This document shows, piece after piece, positions 8,415 through 16,056 of a stretch of 64,000 nucleotides of DNA (position 1 is the first letter of the stretch; every line of letters begins with the position of its first letter). Source of the DNA: Mycolicibacterium sediminis (GTDB lineage Bacteria; Actinomycetota; Actinomycetes; Mycobacteriales; Mycobacteriaceae); assembly GCF_010731735.1 (NCBI RefSeq), contig NZ_AP022588.1, positions 2,728,001 to 2,792,000 on the forward strand, read 5' to 3'. The position numbers were made by a program, and so were the translations under genes. Under the pieces are notes generated by a model. The model was not told the DNA's origin. It searched no databases and saw nothing but the letters and a program-made list of their open reading frames with translations.

Positions 8415-8444
8415 TTGACAGAAAGTGATTCTGGACGATACGGT
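8415..8444 (+). promoter_or_regulatory. Sigma-70-type promoter of the lipoprotein pair
   Basis: A perfect TTGACA (8415-8420), an 18-nt spacer and TACGGT (8439-8444) stand 50 bp before the first lipoprotein gene. The -35 is consensus and the -10 is acceptable for a mycobacterial SigA promoter. Confidence 0.5.
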
Positions 8445-8494
8445 TCAGTTCGCGAATCTTCATGCACCTCTGACGCCCTGGATAGGACTCGTTC

Positions 8495-8740
8495 ATGCAA
8501 AGTCGAACAACTCGTCGCGTTGCTGCGGGCCTCGGTGTCGCCGCCTTCATCTCGATGGGCGCGCTGACCGCCTGCGGTGAGAGCGAAACGCCCAGCCCGT
8601 CCAGCACGACACCGACGACGACCAGCGCGCCGGCGGTCACGCCCACCGAGAAGAGCATCAACCCCACCGGTGGCAACCTCTTCACCCCGGGCGTCAAGGC
8701 GCCGCCGGCGCCCACCGCCATTCCCGGCACTCACGACTGA
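8495..8740 (+). CDS. Small secreted lipoprotein, tandem copy 1
   Basis: An 81-residue protein with an Arg-rich n-region, a hydrophobic core (VAAGLGVAAFISMGAL) and lipobox LTAC (Cys27). The mature peptide is only about 55 residues, rich in Ser/Thr/Pro (PSPSSTTPTTTSAP), and ends in a conserved NPTGGNLFTPGVKAPPAP block. No enzyme motif is present. It is followed 37 bp later by a near-identical paralogue with its own similar ribosome site (ATAGGAC). It looks like a small surface or periplasmic lipopeptide; role unknown. Confidence 0.8.
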   Translation: MQSRTTRRVAAGLGVAAFISMGALTACGESETPSPSSTTPTTTSAPAVTPTEKSINPTGGNLFTPGVKAPPAPTAIPGTHD

Positions 8741-8777
8741 TCGTCGATCTCACCTCATCACGGAATAGGACGACTTC

Positions 8778-9029
8778 ATGCACAGTCGAACCACTCGTCG
8801 CGTTGCCGCCGGTCTCGGCGTCGCAGCCTTCATCTCGATGGGCGCGCTGACCGCTTGCGGTGAGAGCGAATCGCCCAGCCCGTCCAGCACGACACCGACG
8901 ACGACCAGCGCGCCGTCGGTCACGCCCACCGAGAAGAGCGTCAACCCCACCGGTGGCAACCTCTTCACTCCTGGCGTGAAGGCGCCGCCGGCGCCCGGTG
9001 GCGTTCCCGGCACCAATCACACCGGATAG
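8778..9029 (+). CDS. Small secreted lipoprotein, tandem copy 2
   Basis: An 83-residue paralogue of the preceding gene, with the same signal sequence, lipobox LTAC (Cys27), Ser/Thr/Pro linker and NPTGGNLFTPGVKAPPAP block. It ends GGVPGTNHTG instead of TAIPGTHD. It is probably cotranscribed with copy 1, and the transcript ends at a strong hairpin 15 bp downstream. The conservation of both copies suggests selection for dose or recent duplication. Function unknown. Confidence 0.8.
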   Translation: MHSRTTRRVAAGLGVAAFISMGALTACGESESPSPSSTTPTTTSAPSVTPTEKSVNPTGGNLFTPGVKAPPAPGGVPGTNHTG

Positions 9030-9044
9030 CACTACCTTTCGCGT

Positions 9045-9085
9045 CAAAGAGGCGGGCCCGTCATGTCGACTGGCCCGCCTCTTTG
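9045..9085. terminator. Strong hairpin terminator
   Basis: Perfect 14-bp inverted repeat CAAAGAGGCGGGCC (9045-9058) and its complement (9072-9085) with a 13-nt loop. It lies between the lipoprotein pair and the convergent TetR gene, so it can serve both directions. There is no long T tract, which is usual in mycobacteria. Confidence 0.8.
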
Positions 9086-9100
9086 GCGTTCTGGGGGAGG

Positions 9101-9748
9101 TCAGTACGCCTGGTCGACTTCGGCGGGACGGAACGAGGCGATGTGGGCGATCGCGGAGTCGATCGCGGTCTGCATGAGCCGCGGGTCGTGGGCTGTTTGA
9201 GACAGCAGGTAACCGCCCTCGACTGCCGCCAGCAGGCCGGTGGCCAAGGTCGGTCCGTCGATCTCGGCTGCCAAGACTCCGTTGTCCCTCATGCGCTCCA
9301 GTGCCGTCGCGAGCAGTTCCCGCCATTCGGCGAAGTGCGCGGCCAACGACATTCGCGCCTTATCGTCACCATCCGACAGTTCCGCGGCGAGCGAGCCGAG
9401 TTCGCATCCCCACAGACCGCGGCGCAGCGTGCAACGCTGAACCATGGCGTCACGCCACTGCTGCAGCCCCCTGAAGGAATCGACCTTCTCCAGTCGCAGA
9501 CGCTGCCACGACAGGATCTCGTCGGCGCGCACGGAGATGACGTCGTAGACCAACTCCGTCTTGTCCTGAAAGTGTTGGTAGAACTGCGATTTGCTCGTCG
9601 CGCTGGAGGCGAGCACCTCGTCGATCGTGGTCGCCGCCACACCTCGCACATGCATCAATTCGGCTGCAGCCATGACTATCCGGTTCCGCGTGGCCATGCC
9701 CCGCGAGGTCAGCTTCGGCCGCGTCATGTCATCTGATGGATGCGGCAT
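9101..9748 (-). CDS. TetR family transcriptional regulator
   Basis: A 215-residue repressor with HTH TTIDEVLASSATSKSQFYQHFQDKTELVYDVI (about residues 39-70). The F/YQHF, GCELGSLAAEL and LLAAVEGGYLLSQT segments resemble the TetR_C group of YxaF/LmrA-like multidrug and flavonoid-responsive repressors. Start choice is uncertain between ATG 9748 and ATG 9727. An inverted repeat, TTGGAC-N6-GTCCAA, lies 22 bp upstream of the first ATG and is the probable autoregulatory operator. No efflux pump or oxidoreductase is divergent from it, so the target is not evident locally. Confidence 0.86.
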   Translation of the reverse strand: MPHPSDDMTRPKLTSRGMATRNRIVMAAAELMHVRGVAATTIDEVLASSATSKSQFYQHFQDKTELVYDVISVRADEILSWQRLRLEKVDSFRGLQQWRDAMVQRCTLRRGLWGCELGSLAAELSDGDDKARMSLAAHFAEWRELLATALERMRDNGVLAAEIDGPTLATGLLAAVEGGYLLSQTAHDPRLMQTAIDSAIAHIASFRPAEVDQAY

Positions 9749-9769
9749 GCGTCAACTGTAGCCCCCTCG

Positions 9770-9787
9770 TTGGACGAGGAAGTCCAA
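9770..9787. promoter_or_regulatory. Inverted-repeat operator upstream of TetR gene
   Basis: TTGGAC (9770-9775), 6 nt, GTCCAA (9782-9787): a perfect 18-bp inverted repeat just upstream of the TetR start. TTGGAC can also serve as a -35 element on the minus strand, so binding would block initiation. Confidence 0.55.
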
Positions 9788-9828
9788 TACCTGCGATCGG
9801 GCGGTGCGTCGTGTGAGGAAGCGAGCGC

Positions 9829-10761
9829 TCAGATCTTGCCGCCGGGGAAGATGGTTTTGACGGCCTGCGTCATGTTCTCTCGAGCCGCTGCCGCGCCGGT
9901 GGGGTCCTGCGAGCCGATCACCATGACGTAGCGGCGGTCGGGTCCGATCACGCCGGTGGTCACGTGCAACTGGTTGCCGCCGTTCCAGCAGCAGAACCAG
10001 CCCTGCTTGACCGCGACCTGTTCGGCGTAGAGGCCATCGGGGATGCCGAATCGCTGTGGGTAGCCGTCGTTGCCGTTGGGCGTGGACTGTGCGAGGTTGC
10101 CGATGATGACGTTGGCCTGTGCGGGGGGCAGTCCGCCGGTGCCGTCGAGCAGCATGTCGTAGTAGCGGACGAGATCACTCGCAGTGCTGGTGGTGACGTC
10201 CCAGTGTCCATTCGAGGGCGCCGTCGTGCCGCCCAATCCATAGCGGGCCTTGACCCGTGCAATGACGGCGTTGCCACCGCTGCGGTCCCAGAAGTTCTGC
10301 GCCGCACTGTCGTCGGAGGACCGCAGCATGACGTCGAGCGACTTGCGATCGGCCGGTGACAGGGTCGTCTTTCCCTCCGACTCCTGCAGCAGCAGGTCGT
10401 CGGCGATGAACAGCTTGACGACGGACGCGATGGGGAACGGCTTGTTGGAGCCGTTGGTGACGAGCTGGCCGGTATCGCGGTCGAGGATGGCGATCTCGAG
10501 GTCGTCGCCGGAAGCGGCCGCGTCGGCGGTCGCCTGCCGGACGCGGGCGTCGAGCCCTTCGAACGAGGTAGTCGGTATGGCAGGGGCTGCAGGTGGCGGC
10601 GGCGCAAGCGAGGCAGGTGCTGGGACGATCGGGGCCTGCGGCGCGGTGTCCGCAGCCGGTGGAGTGCCCCAGACCTGCGCCTCGCAGCCGCAGGTGAGCA
10701 GTGCCGCCGCGCAGACGACCGCCATTCTCGTCTTCGCCCGTTCCGGCAGCCGCCGACTCAT
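9829..10761 (-). CDS. Beta-lactamase-like (LppW-type) lipoprotein
   Basis: A 310-residue exported protein with a serine beta-lactamase/transpeptidase fold. After the n-region, a hydrophobic segment ends in TCGCEAQ (Cys24 or Cys26 as lipidation site), then a Pro/Ala linker to residue 65. The active-site motifs are degenerate: SVVK (SxxK) near residue 113, SDDSAAQ (the SxN/SDN position) and VKQG (the KTG position). Size and motifs resemble mycobacterial LppW-like proteins, whose role in the envelope is not established. The ATG is preceded by GGAGGAGA. A weak SigF-like promoter lies upstream. A classic penicillinase activity is unlikely without an intact KTG. Confidence 0.75.
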   Translation of the reverse strand: MSRRLPERAKTRMAVVCAAALLTCGCEAQVWGTPPAADTAPQAPIVPAPASLAPPPPAAPAIPTTSFEGLDARVRQATADAAASGDDLEIAILDRDTGQLVTNGSNKPFPIASVVKLFIADDLLLQESEGKTTLSPADRKSLDVMLRSSDDSAAQNFWDRSGGNAVIARVKARYGLGGTTAPSNGHWDVTTSTASDLVRYYDMLLDGTGGLPPAQANVIIGNLAQSTPNGNDGYPQRFGIPDGLYAEQVAVKQGWFCCWNGGNQLHVTTGVIGPDRRYVMVIGSQDPTGAAAARENMTQAVKTIFPGGKI

Positions 10762-11120
10762 GTGTCTCCTCCGAGCAGATCGTGACCACGGGATTCCGGT
10801 GCCATCACCGGTTACCCCAGCTTAAAGGCCTCAACCACGCAGTACGGGGGTGACGTGGCCTCGGTGGGTGCCATCGATGCCGGCACGGGTCGGCCGTGAC
10901 GGTGGCACGGTGCTCGTCACCGCAGGTCGGGGAGCCGCCGTGGACGCGGTGGGTGTCACGGCGTCAGGGAATCCCTGGCCAGGAGCGCGTCGTAGATGGC
11001 GGGGCGGATGGCGATGGCATCGGGCAGGACTGGGGCCATGGCGCTTCGGCACGCGGGCATCGCCGTGCCGCCCCGGCGCGTCAAGAAGGGATCGACCTCG
11101 AATCGGGGGATGATACGGAA
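10762..11120. other. Intergenic region with SigF-like element
   Basis: This 359-bp gap separates the LppW-like gene from the next rightward gene. On the minus strand, GGTTG (10832-10836) and GGGTA (10813-10817) with a 14-nt spacer form a weak SigF-like promoter 50 bp before the lipoprotein gene. The rest is GC-rich. The downstream reading frame stays open as far back as about 10896 but shows no family sequence there, so I do not extend the gene. Confidence 0.35.
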
Positions 11121-11891
11121 GTGACTGCTGATGCGAATGTGACCGAAGGGCCGACTCAGGTCGAGACGCCGGATGAACAGCCCGACACGTCGACCGCCGG
11201 CAAGCAGGCTCCGGAGACTGCGGCCGCCGCGGCCCCGGGGCGGTCGTGGTCCATGCCGAAGGCGCCCGTCGACCGCAAACAGGTGGACGACTTCGGTCGC
11301 AAGATCGGGGGAGGGCTGATCACCGTCGGGACCTCCATCGCCCGGGCGGTCGCCGGACTCCTGCGCTTCGGTGCCCGCACGGTCGCGCGGGCGTGGCGGG
11401 CGATCGAGGGCGTGCCTGCCGCCGTGCGGACACTCGCCGTGGCGGCCGGCCTCGTGCTGGTCGGCGTCGCCGGGTCGGTCGCGCTGGCCGGCGCCCCCGG
11501 ATTGATCTGCGCCATCGTGGTGGTGCCGACCTGCTCCGTGGTCCTCGGAGCACTCGGGCACCGCTGGTTGTCCGGCCACGGTCTCGCGGCATCGTCGGCC
11601 ACGGCGCCGCAGACCACTGCTCGCGAGACCGCCGATCTCGAGCGGTCGGTCACCTACGTCGACAAGAAGCTGACCGTCGCGCTCAACTCGCTGGGTTCCG
11701 ATCGACACCAGCAGGCCGTCATCGCCCTGTTCCAGGCGAAGACCGCCGTCGAACTCGCCCTGGGCACCGAGCAGGACGCCGAGACGCGCGACGACGCGCC
11801 CGTTCACGTCGACGCCCACCGGCTGCGCCCGCGCATTCAACCGGGCCCGAATTCATCGCTCTCGCAGCACGGTTCGCTGGCGGCTTCGTGA
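11121..11891 (+). CDS. Membrane protein of unknown function
   Basis: A 256-residue protein if it starts at the GTG at 11121, which follows GGGGGA at 11105-11110. An acidic Thr/Pro/Ala-rich N-terminus of about 50 residues precedes a basic amphipathic stretch. Two hydrophobic segments follow (TLAVAAGLVLVGVAGSVALAG and LICAIVVVPTCSVVLGAL, about residues 113-150). The C-terminal tail of about 90 residues is cytosolic-looking, with an LERSVTYVDKKLTVALNSLGSD helix. No catalytic motif was found. Its last codon overlaps the GTG start of the next gene (GTGA), so the two are translationally coupled and probably act together. An earlier start cannot be excluded. Confidence 0.6.
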   Translation: MTADANVTEGPTQVETPDEQPDTSTAGKQAPETAAAAAPGRSWSMPKAPVDRKQVDDFGRKIGGGLITVGTSIARAVAGLLRFGARTVARAWRAIEGVPAAVRTLAVAAGLVLVGVAGSVALAGAPGLICAIVVVPTCSVVLGALGHRWLSGHGLAASSATAPQTTARETADLERSVTYVDKKLTVALNSLGSDRHQQAVIALFQAKTAVELALGTEQDAETRDDAPVHVDAHRLRPRIQPGPNSSLSQHGSLAAS

Positions 11892-12265
11892 CCGGGCAGG
11901 TGGTGACGGGGCAGGTGGCGCTGGTGGAGGACGACTACACGCTCGTCGTCAACCGGGGCACGGAATCCGGGGTCGTCCCGGGCATGATCTTCGCCGTGCG
12001 TTCCGGTTCAGGACCGGTGATCACCGACCCCGAATCGGGTAGGGAACTCGGCAGGTTGAGCCGAGAGAAGCTCCGCGTGCGCGTCTTCGACGTGCAGCCG
12101 CTGTTCGCCCGCGCCCACACGTTCGTCGACACCAACGACTTCCACGGGCTGCTCGGACTCCCGTTCTTCGATCGACCACGCGAGGACGTCGTGATGGTGG
12201 ACGTCGGTGACGGTGTCGAACTCGTCGTGGCGGAGCAGGATCGCATCACCGGCACGGGCGGCTGA
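11888..12265 (+). CDS. Small protein with FlgT-C/CsgG-like beta domain
   Basis: A 125-residue protein with no signal peptide. The pattern TLVVNRGTESGVVPGMIFAVRSGSGPVITDPESGRELGRLSREKLRVRVFDV resembles the small beta-barrel seen at the C-terminus of FlgT-like and CsgG-associated proteins (inRGs-x-Gv-x-Gm-x-f-x-V ... dp-x-tG-x-lG). It starts at a GTG that overlaps the stop codon of the upstream membrane-protein gene. No flagellar genes are nearby, and mycobacteria do not swim, so the domain is presumably used in another envelope or regulatory assembly. Start and function are uncertain. Confidence 0.6.
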   Translation: MTGQVVTGQVALVEDDYTLVVNRGTESGVVPGMIFAVRSGSGPVITDPESGRELGRLSREKLRVRVFDVQPLFARAHTFVDTNDFHGLLGLPFFDRPREDVVMVDVGDGVELVVAEQDRITGTGG

Positions 12266-12294
12266 GCGGAGGTGGTGCGGCGTATGCGAGCGCT

Positions 12295-12780
12295 TCACCG
12301 AGGTAGTGCGTCGACGATGCCGGCCACGGCGTCGACGACGTCGATTAGTGGGCGGTCGGTCTCGACCTCGTGGGTGGCCGCCTGCCTCAACAACGGCTCC
12401 ACGTCGGCGATGTCGGCAAGTACGCGAGCGCGCTCGAGGACGGACTTGCCGAAGGGGTTGTTCGTTCGTCGGTCGATCCGCGACAGCACGACGTCGATGG
12501 GCGCACTCAGGAGAACGACTGCGTCGAACTGGCCGTAGAAGCGGCCCTGGTTCACCACCGTGCCCCCGACGATGAGCGGGAGACCACGCGGTCGGGCCAA
12601 CAGTTCGTCGATCGCAGGCTCGCGCCACATGGGCTCACCATCGACGACGTCGATCCAGCCGTCGTCGTCGGTATCGACGGTCGCACAACCCCGACGGGAC
12701 AATTCGGTCAGCACGGTCGACTTGCCCACACCGGACATCCCCGTCACGAGGACCGCTGGATGTGCCGCCATGATCACCAT
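12295..12780 (-). CDS. P-loop kinase-like ATPase
   Basis: A 161-residue P-loop protein of the shikimate/gluconate/adenylate-kinase-like group. Walker A is GMSGVGKS (about residues 14-21), followed by TVDTDDDGWID, a substrate-side segment rich in aspartates, and a lid-like DRRTNNPFGKS region. The start is ATG 12780 or ATG 12771. It stands alone between convergent and codirectional neighbours with no pathway context. It could be a small-molecule kinase or a nucleotide-binding regulator; the family-wide motif does not settle it. Confidence 0.75.
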   Translation of the reverse strand: MVIMAAHPAVLVTGMSGVGKSTVLTELSRRGCATVDTDDDGWIDVVDGEPMWREPAIDELLARPRGLPLIVGGTVVNQGRFYGQFDAVVLLSAPIDVVLSRIDRRTNNPFGKSVLERARVLADIADVEPLLRQAATHEVETDRPLIDVVDAVAGIVDALPR

Positions 12781-12852
12781 TCAACCGGCTCGCTACCTCA
12801 TCGACGAACGCGCTCCCGTGCGGGGCGTCGGCCGAGCAGGATCAGCGGACCG

Positions 12853-13590
12853 TCACGCGCGCACGGCGGGCGGCAGGTCGGGGAAGGCGTCGGTGTCCAG
12901 GCCCAGCGTGCCGGAGCAGGTCAGCGGTCGCACCTGGAGGAAGCATCCGATCCGGTGGGTCTCGGCGGCGCGGGCGTGTTGCATGGCGTGTGCATGGCCT
13001 CCCGGTGCGTAGGCGTAGTCGCGGGCCAGCTTGACGGTCTGCCACAGGCTCAGCGAGGTGTGCTCGAAGGGAAGCTGGGACGAGATGTCCACGCTTCCGC
13101 GATGACCCGGATGGAAGGCCGCCCGCGAAGCGGCATGCACGTTGTTCCGCACGAACCCCGCGAGGTGCTTGGGCTTGACGATGGCATGGACGACCACCAC
13201 CAGTGGCTCGTCCGACGACATCGGATCACTGCCCTCGGCTGACGGGTTCCAACCGTGCCAGTCATGATGTGGTTGCTCCAGGCGTACGCGGGCCACCTCG
13301 CCGTCGAGACTGAACCGCCCTGGCGCCTGCACGGCCATCGCGAGCGGTCCCCGGAACGCAGCCAGCGCCGACTCCGGGGAATCCCAGGCGGCGATCAGGG
13401 CACGCCCGGGCTGGACGACGGATCGTGGGCTGAGCGAGTGAGTGGCATGGTTGGAGTGATTGACCGTCACCGACCGCAAGCCGGCGATGGGCTGCCGCAG
13501 AACGGATTTGACGCTCCTGCTCCATGCCCACGGGCCTCGCGGTGGGTGGTCGTACACGTCGATGGTGAGGTAGTCGGCCGGGGGCGGCAT
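12853..13590 (-). CDS. Spheroidene monooxygenase (CrtA)-like protein
   Basis: A 245-residue protein whose overall pattern (a W-S-x-FR/H N-terminal half, then TSLSLWQTVKLARDYAYAPGGHAHAMQHAR and a final LQVRPLTCSGTLGLDTDAF) resembles CrtA-like heme-dependent carotenoid monooxygenases (FSTFSLW...FAY...H...A...R... and GtW-x-G-x-dP endings). The histidine in GGHAHA is a candidate heme or active-site residue. Actinobacterial members of this group occur without a carotenoid cluster, and none is seen here. A good ribosome site (GGAGACACC) supports the ATG at 13590. The assignment is by motif resemblance only. Confidence 0.5.
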   Translation of the reverse strand: MPPPADYLTIDVYDHPPRGPWAWSRSVKSVLRQPIAGLRSVTVNHSNHATHSLSPRSVVQPGRALIAAWDSPESALAAFRGPLAMAVQAPGRFSLDGEVARVRLEQPHHDWHGWNPSAEGSDPMSSDEPLVVVVHAIVKPKHLAGFVRNNVHAASRAAFHPGHRGSVDISSQLPFEHTSLSLWQTVKLARDYAYAPGGHAHAMQHARAAETHRIGCFLQVRPLTCSGTLGLDTDAFPDLPPAVRA

Positions 13591-13638
13591 GCGGTGTCTC
13601 CTTCGCGTCGTCGTGGTCAGGGGGCCTCGAGGCCGAGG

Positions 13639-14478
13639 TCAGTCGGCGAGGAACCGCAGTGCATCGGCGACGAAGGTCTCGTGATGCTGGAACACGCCGC
13701 CGTGACCGGAGTGCGGATAGATGGTCAACTGGGCGTTGGGAAGCCGGCGTGCCATGTCGGCGGAGTGGGCGCTGTCGACCATGAGGTCGTGGTCGCCGTT
13801 GGCGACGAAGACCGGTTGCGTGATGACCGAGAGGTCGTCGGGCCGACACCGACCTGCGTGCCGGATGGCCCGGATCTGGGCGATTCTGGCTTGGTTCGAG
13901 ATCGCCTCGTCGCGGTCGTGACGTCGTTCCGCGAGTCGCCCGAGGTACTCCGATGCGGCTCGCTTGCCGTCGGGTGTGCGCGGGAAGAAGAGGAAGTTCC
14001 TGGGATCGCTACGCGTGAGGGCGGCCTTCGCGTAAGCGCCACCCACGATGGTGGCCATCTTGTCGATGCCGCCACCCCCGCGAGGACCGGTGCCCGCCAA
14101 TATCATTCGGCGAACCAGTTCCGGAGCCTGGAGCGCGACCATCTGGGCTACGCCGCCGCCGAGGGAGAAGCCGAACAGGTCCACCCGTCGGAGACCCAGG
14201 GCACGGATGAAGGCGATCGCGTCGGTGCCCATCTGCTCGACCGTGGCCGGCACCGATCCGCCGGTGCCACCGACACCGCGGTTGTCGAACGCGATGACGC
14301 GGTGCCGGGCCGCGATGCCGTCGACGACGCGCGGATCCCAGTCGTCGAGTACCGCGGTCAGGTGGTGCAGGAAGACCACGGGAACGTCGGTTCCGGTTCC
14401 GGTGCCGAGTTAGCGGTACGCGAAGTCGACGCCGCCGACGTCGATGGTCGAGGTCGGTGCGTCGCGCCAGGTGGTCAT
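13639..14478 (-). pseudogene. Alpha/beta hydrolase gene interrupted by an in-frame stop
   Basis: From the ATG at 14478 the frame reads 22 residues (ending GVDFAYR), then hits TAA at 14412-14410. It continues in the same frame as LGTGTGTDVPVVFLHHL and a full alpha/beta hydrolase: oxyanion HHL, nucleophile elbow GFSLGG, Asp in NGDHD, His in SGHGG. Relatives read FAYRxLG at this point, so a single codon (usually Glu or Asp) has become a stop. The ATG overlaps the upstream SDR stop (ATGA), so translation would normally enter here. Reinitiation at GTG 14379 would give a 246-residue protein lacking the first beta strand. It may be a real pseudogene, a sequencing error, or a shortened product. Confidence 0.8.
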
Positions 14479-15347
14479 GTCGTGCCCTTCGGTTGGGGTA
14501 TCGGAGGTGTCGCGGCGGTCGCCCGCCTGTCGAGTTCGGCGAGTGCGGCCTGAGTGCGTGGGTCGCGTACCAGGCGGGGATCCAGTGCCGCCGAGACGAT
14601 CCCGCGCAGGGCGGAGACCGGCTGCCATCGTCGAGGCGCCATGACGCGCGGGGCGCGACGTGCGAGACCGTCGGCGAGTGCCGTCGCCGCGGACGCGGGC
14701 GGTAGACGTTTGAGCAGCGGCCTCGGCAGGGCCGCGAGGAGGTCGTCGACGAGGGGATCGTCGTCGACGCCGTGCTTGATCATGTCGGTGTCGATGAGGG
14801 AGAAGTAGGCGACCGTCGTCGAGACGCCGTGCGCGGCGAGTTCGACGCGCAGCCCGCGGCCGAGTTGCTCGACGGCAGCCTTGCTCATCGCATAGGGGAT
14901 GGTGCCCATGCCGTTGAGGAACGCGAACACCGAACTGATCAGGACGAACTGCCCGCCGTGGGCGATGACCTGTTCCATGGTCGCCTGCACGGTGTTGACG
15001 ACGCCGGTGACGTTGACCGCGAGAACGGATTCCAGTGACGAGGCCGGTGTGGTGCGTAGCGTGGCGGCGCGGGACAGGATGCCGGCGTTGGCGATCGCCA
15101 CGTCCACCCGTCCGAAACGATCGACGACCTCGGCGACGGCGAGATCGAGCGTCGATCGCACCCGGACGTCGGCAACCACACCGAAGGCCGACTGCGGCGA
15201 CATGCGGGCGGCGATGGTCGGGGTCTCGGGACCGATGTCGACGATGGCCACCTTGGCGCCCCGGCGTAGGAGTTCTCGGGCGATGCCGCCCGTGCCGCCG
15301 GTGATGAGGACGACCTTCCCGCCGACGTCGTAGGACTGCCGTGTCAT
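14475..15347 (-). CDS. Short-chain dehydrogenase with shortened cofactor loop
   Basis: A 290-residue SDR. The catalytic Ser, Tyr and Lys are present (ISSVFAF...YAMSK). However, the cofactor loop reads TGGTGGIARELLRRG (residues 16-30) instead of TGxxxGIGxxxAxxLxxRG: about four residues, including the third glycine, are missing in frame. NAG is intact. The C-terminal RRAPRVMAPRRW segment is typical of SDRs linked to alpha/beta hydrolases. ATG 15347 is chosen to give a normal N-terminus. It overlaps the broken hydrolase gene downstream (ATGA) and diverges from a TetR gene. Activity is doubtful if the loop deletion is real. Confidence 0.8.
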   Translation of the reverse strand: MTRQSYDVGGKVVLITGGTGGIARELLRRGAKVAIVDIGPETPTIAARMSPQSAFGVVADVRVRSTLDLAVAEVVDRFGRVDVAIANAGILSRAATLRTTPASSLESVLAVNVTGVVNTVQATMEQVIAHGGQFVLISSVFAFLNGMGTIPYAMSKAAVEQLGRGLRVELAAHGVSTTVAYFSLIDTDMIKHGVDDDPLVDDLLAALPRPLLKRLPPASAATALADGLARRAPRVMAPRRWQPVSALRGIVSAALDPRLVRDPRTQAALAELDRRATAATPPIPQPKGTT

Positions 15348-15453
15348 CGGATGCTCCCCACGTTGGCGTATGAACGTAATATTATGACCGTAAGCTAATG
15401 CGATACGCTGAGTCAACAACGGCTCGAGAGATCACGACGGAAGGGTGCCGAAG

Positions 15454-16056
15454 GTGGCGAGATACGACGCGGAGCACAAGGCCCACACTCGCCGGCGAAT
15501 CATCGAGACCGCGGGGCGACGAGTCAAACAGGACGGCATCGACGGTTCCGGGGTCGCCGCACTGATGGCCGACGCGGGACTGACGAACGGGGCGTTCTAC
15601 GCGCACTTCGAGTCCAAGGACGACCTCGTCGCTCACGTGGTCGCCGACCAACTCGACGCTCAACGCGCCGCCCTCGCGTCGCTACCGGAGGGCAGGGCGG
15701 CGCTGCAGACGTTCATCCGCGAGTACCTGTCCCCGGGCCATCGCGACGACCCCGCCGGCGGGTGCCCCAGCGCCGCGCTCCTCGACGAGATCGGTCGGTG
15801 CGGCGACGGAGTCCGCGAGTCCTACACCGCAGGAACGACGTCCATCGTCGAGGTGATCGCCACGCACCTCTCGCCTGAGCACCCCTCCGATGCGCGACGC
15901 ACCGCGCTGGGGCTCTTCACGATCCTCGTCGGCACCATGCAACTCGCCCGTGCCGTCTCGGACCGCGAGTTCTCCGACGTCGTGCTCGGTGCCGGCATCT
16001 CGAACGCCCAACTCCTTCTCGACGCCGCGATCACCACCGAAGGGACCATCACGTGA
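15454..16056 (+). CDS. TetR family transcriptional regulator
   Basis: A 200-residue repressor with HTH GVAALMADAGLTNGAFYAHFESKDDLVAHVV (about residues 35-65). The CPSAALLDEIGR motif matches the YcdC/BetI-like TetR_C_13 group. GTG 15454 is preferred over GTG 15445 because GGAAGG at 15439-15444 then has a normal spacing of 9 nt. The stop overlaps the GTG start of the MDR oxidoreductase gene (GTGA), so regulator and enzyme are one operon, divergent from the SDR/hydrolase pair. An AT-rich near-palindrome, GTAATATTAT, lies in the intergenic region near 15375 and could be the operator. Confidence 0.86.
   Translation: MARYDAEHKAHTRRRIIETAGRRVKQDGIDGSGVAALMADAGLTNGAFYAHFESKDDLVAHVVADQLDAQRAALASLPEGRAALQTFIREYLSPGHRDDPAGGCPSAALLDEIGRCGDGVRESYTAGTTSIVEVIATHLSPEHPSDARRTALGLFTILVGTMQLARAVSDREFSDVVLGAGISNAQLLLDAAITTEGTIT

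Larger units (their letters stand above)
8495..9029 (+). repeat. Tandem gene duplication
   Basis: The gene at 8495-8740 and the gene at 8778-9029 are a direct duplication, including the ribosome-site region (ATAGGAC...TTC before each ATG). Their first 73 residues differ at only four positions (Q/H, T/S, A/S, I/V); only the last 8-10 residues have diverged. Confidence 0.9.

Noticed and set aside
10850..11113. Possible small genes in the gap before the two-helix membrane protein
   Set aside because: The frames on both strands have no ribosome site, no recognisable sequence and the composition of random GC-rich DNA.
12295..12780. Assignment of the P-loop protein as shikimate kinase or adenylate kinase
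   Set aside because: The Walker A loop is clear, but the substrate motifs of either enzyme are not; it is kept as a generic P-loop kinase-like protein.
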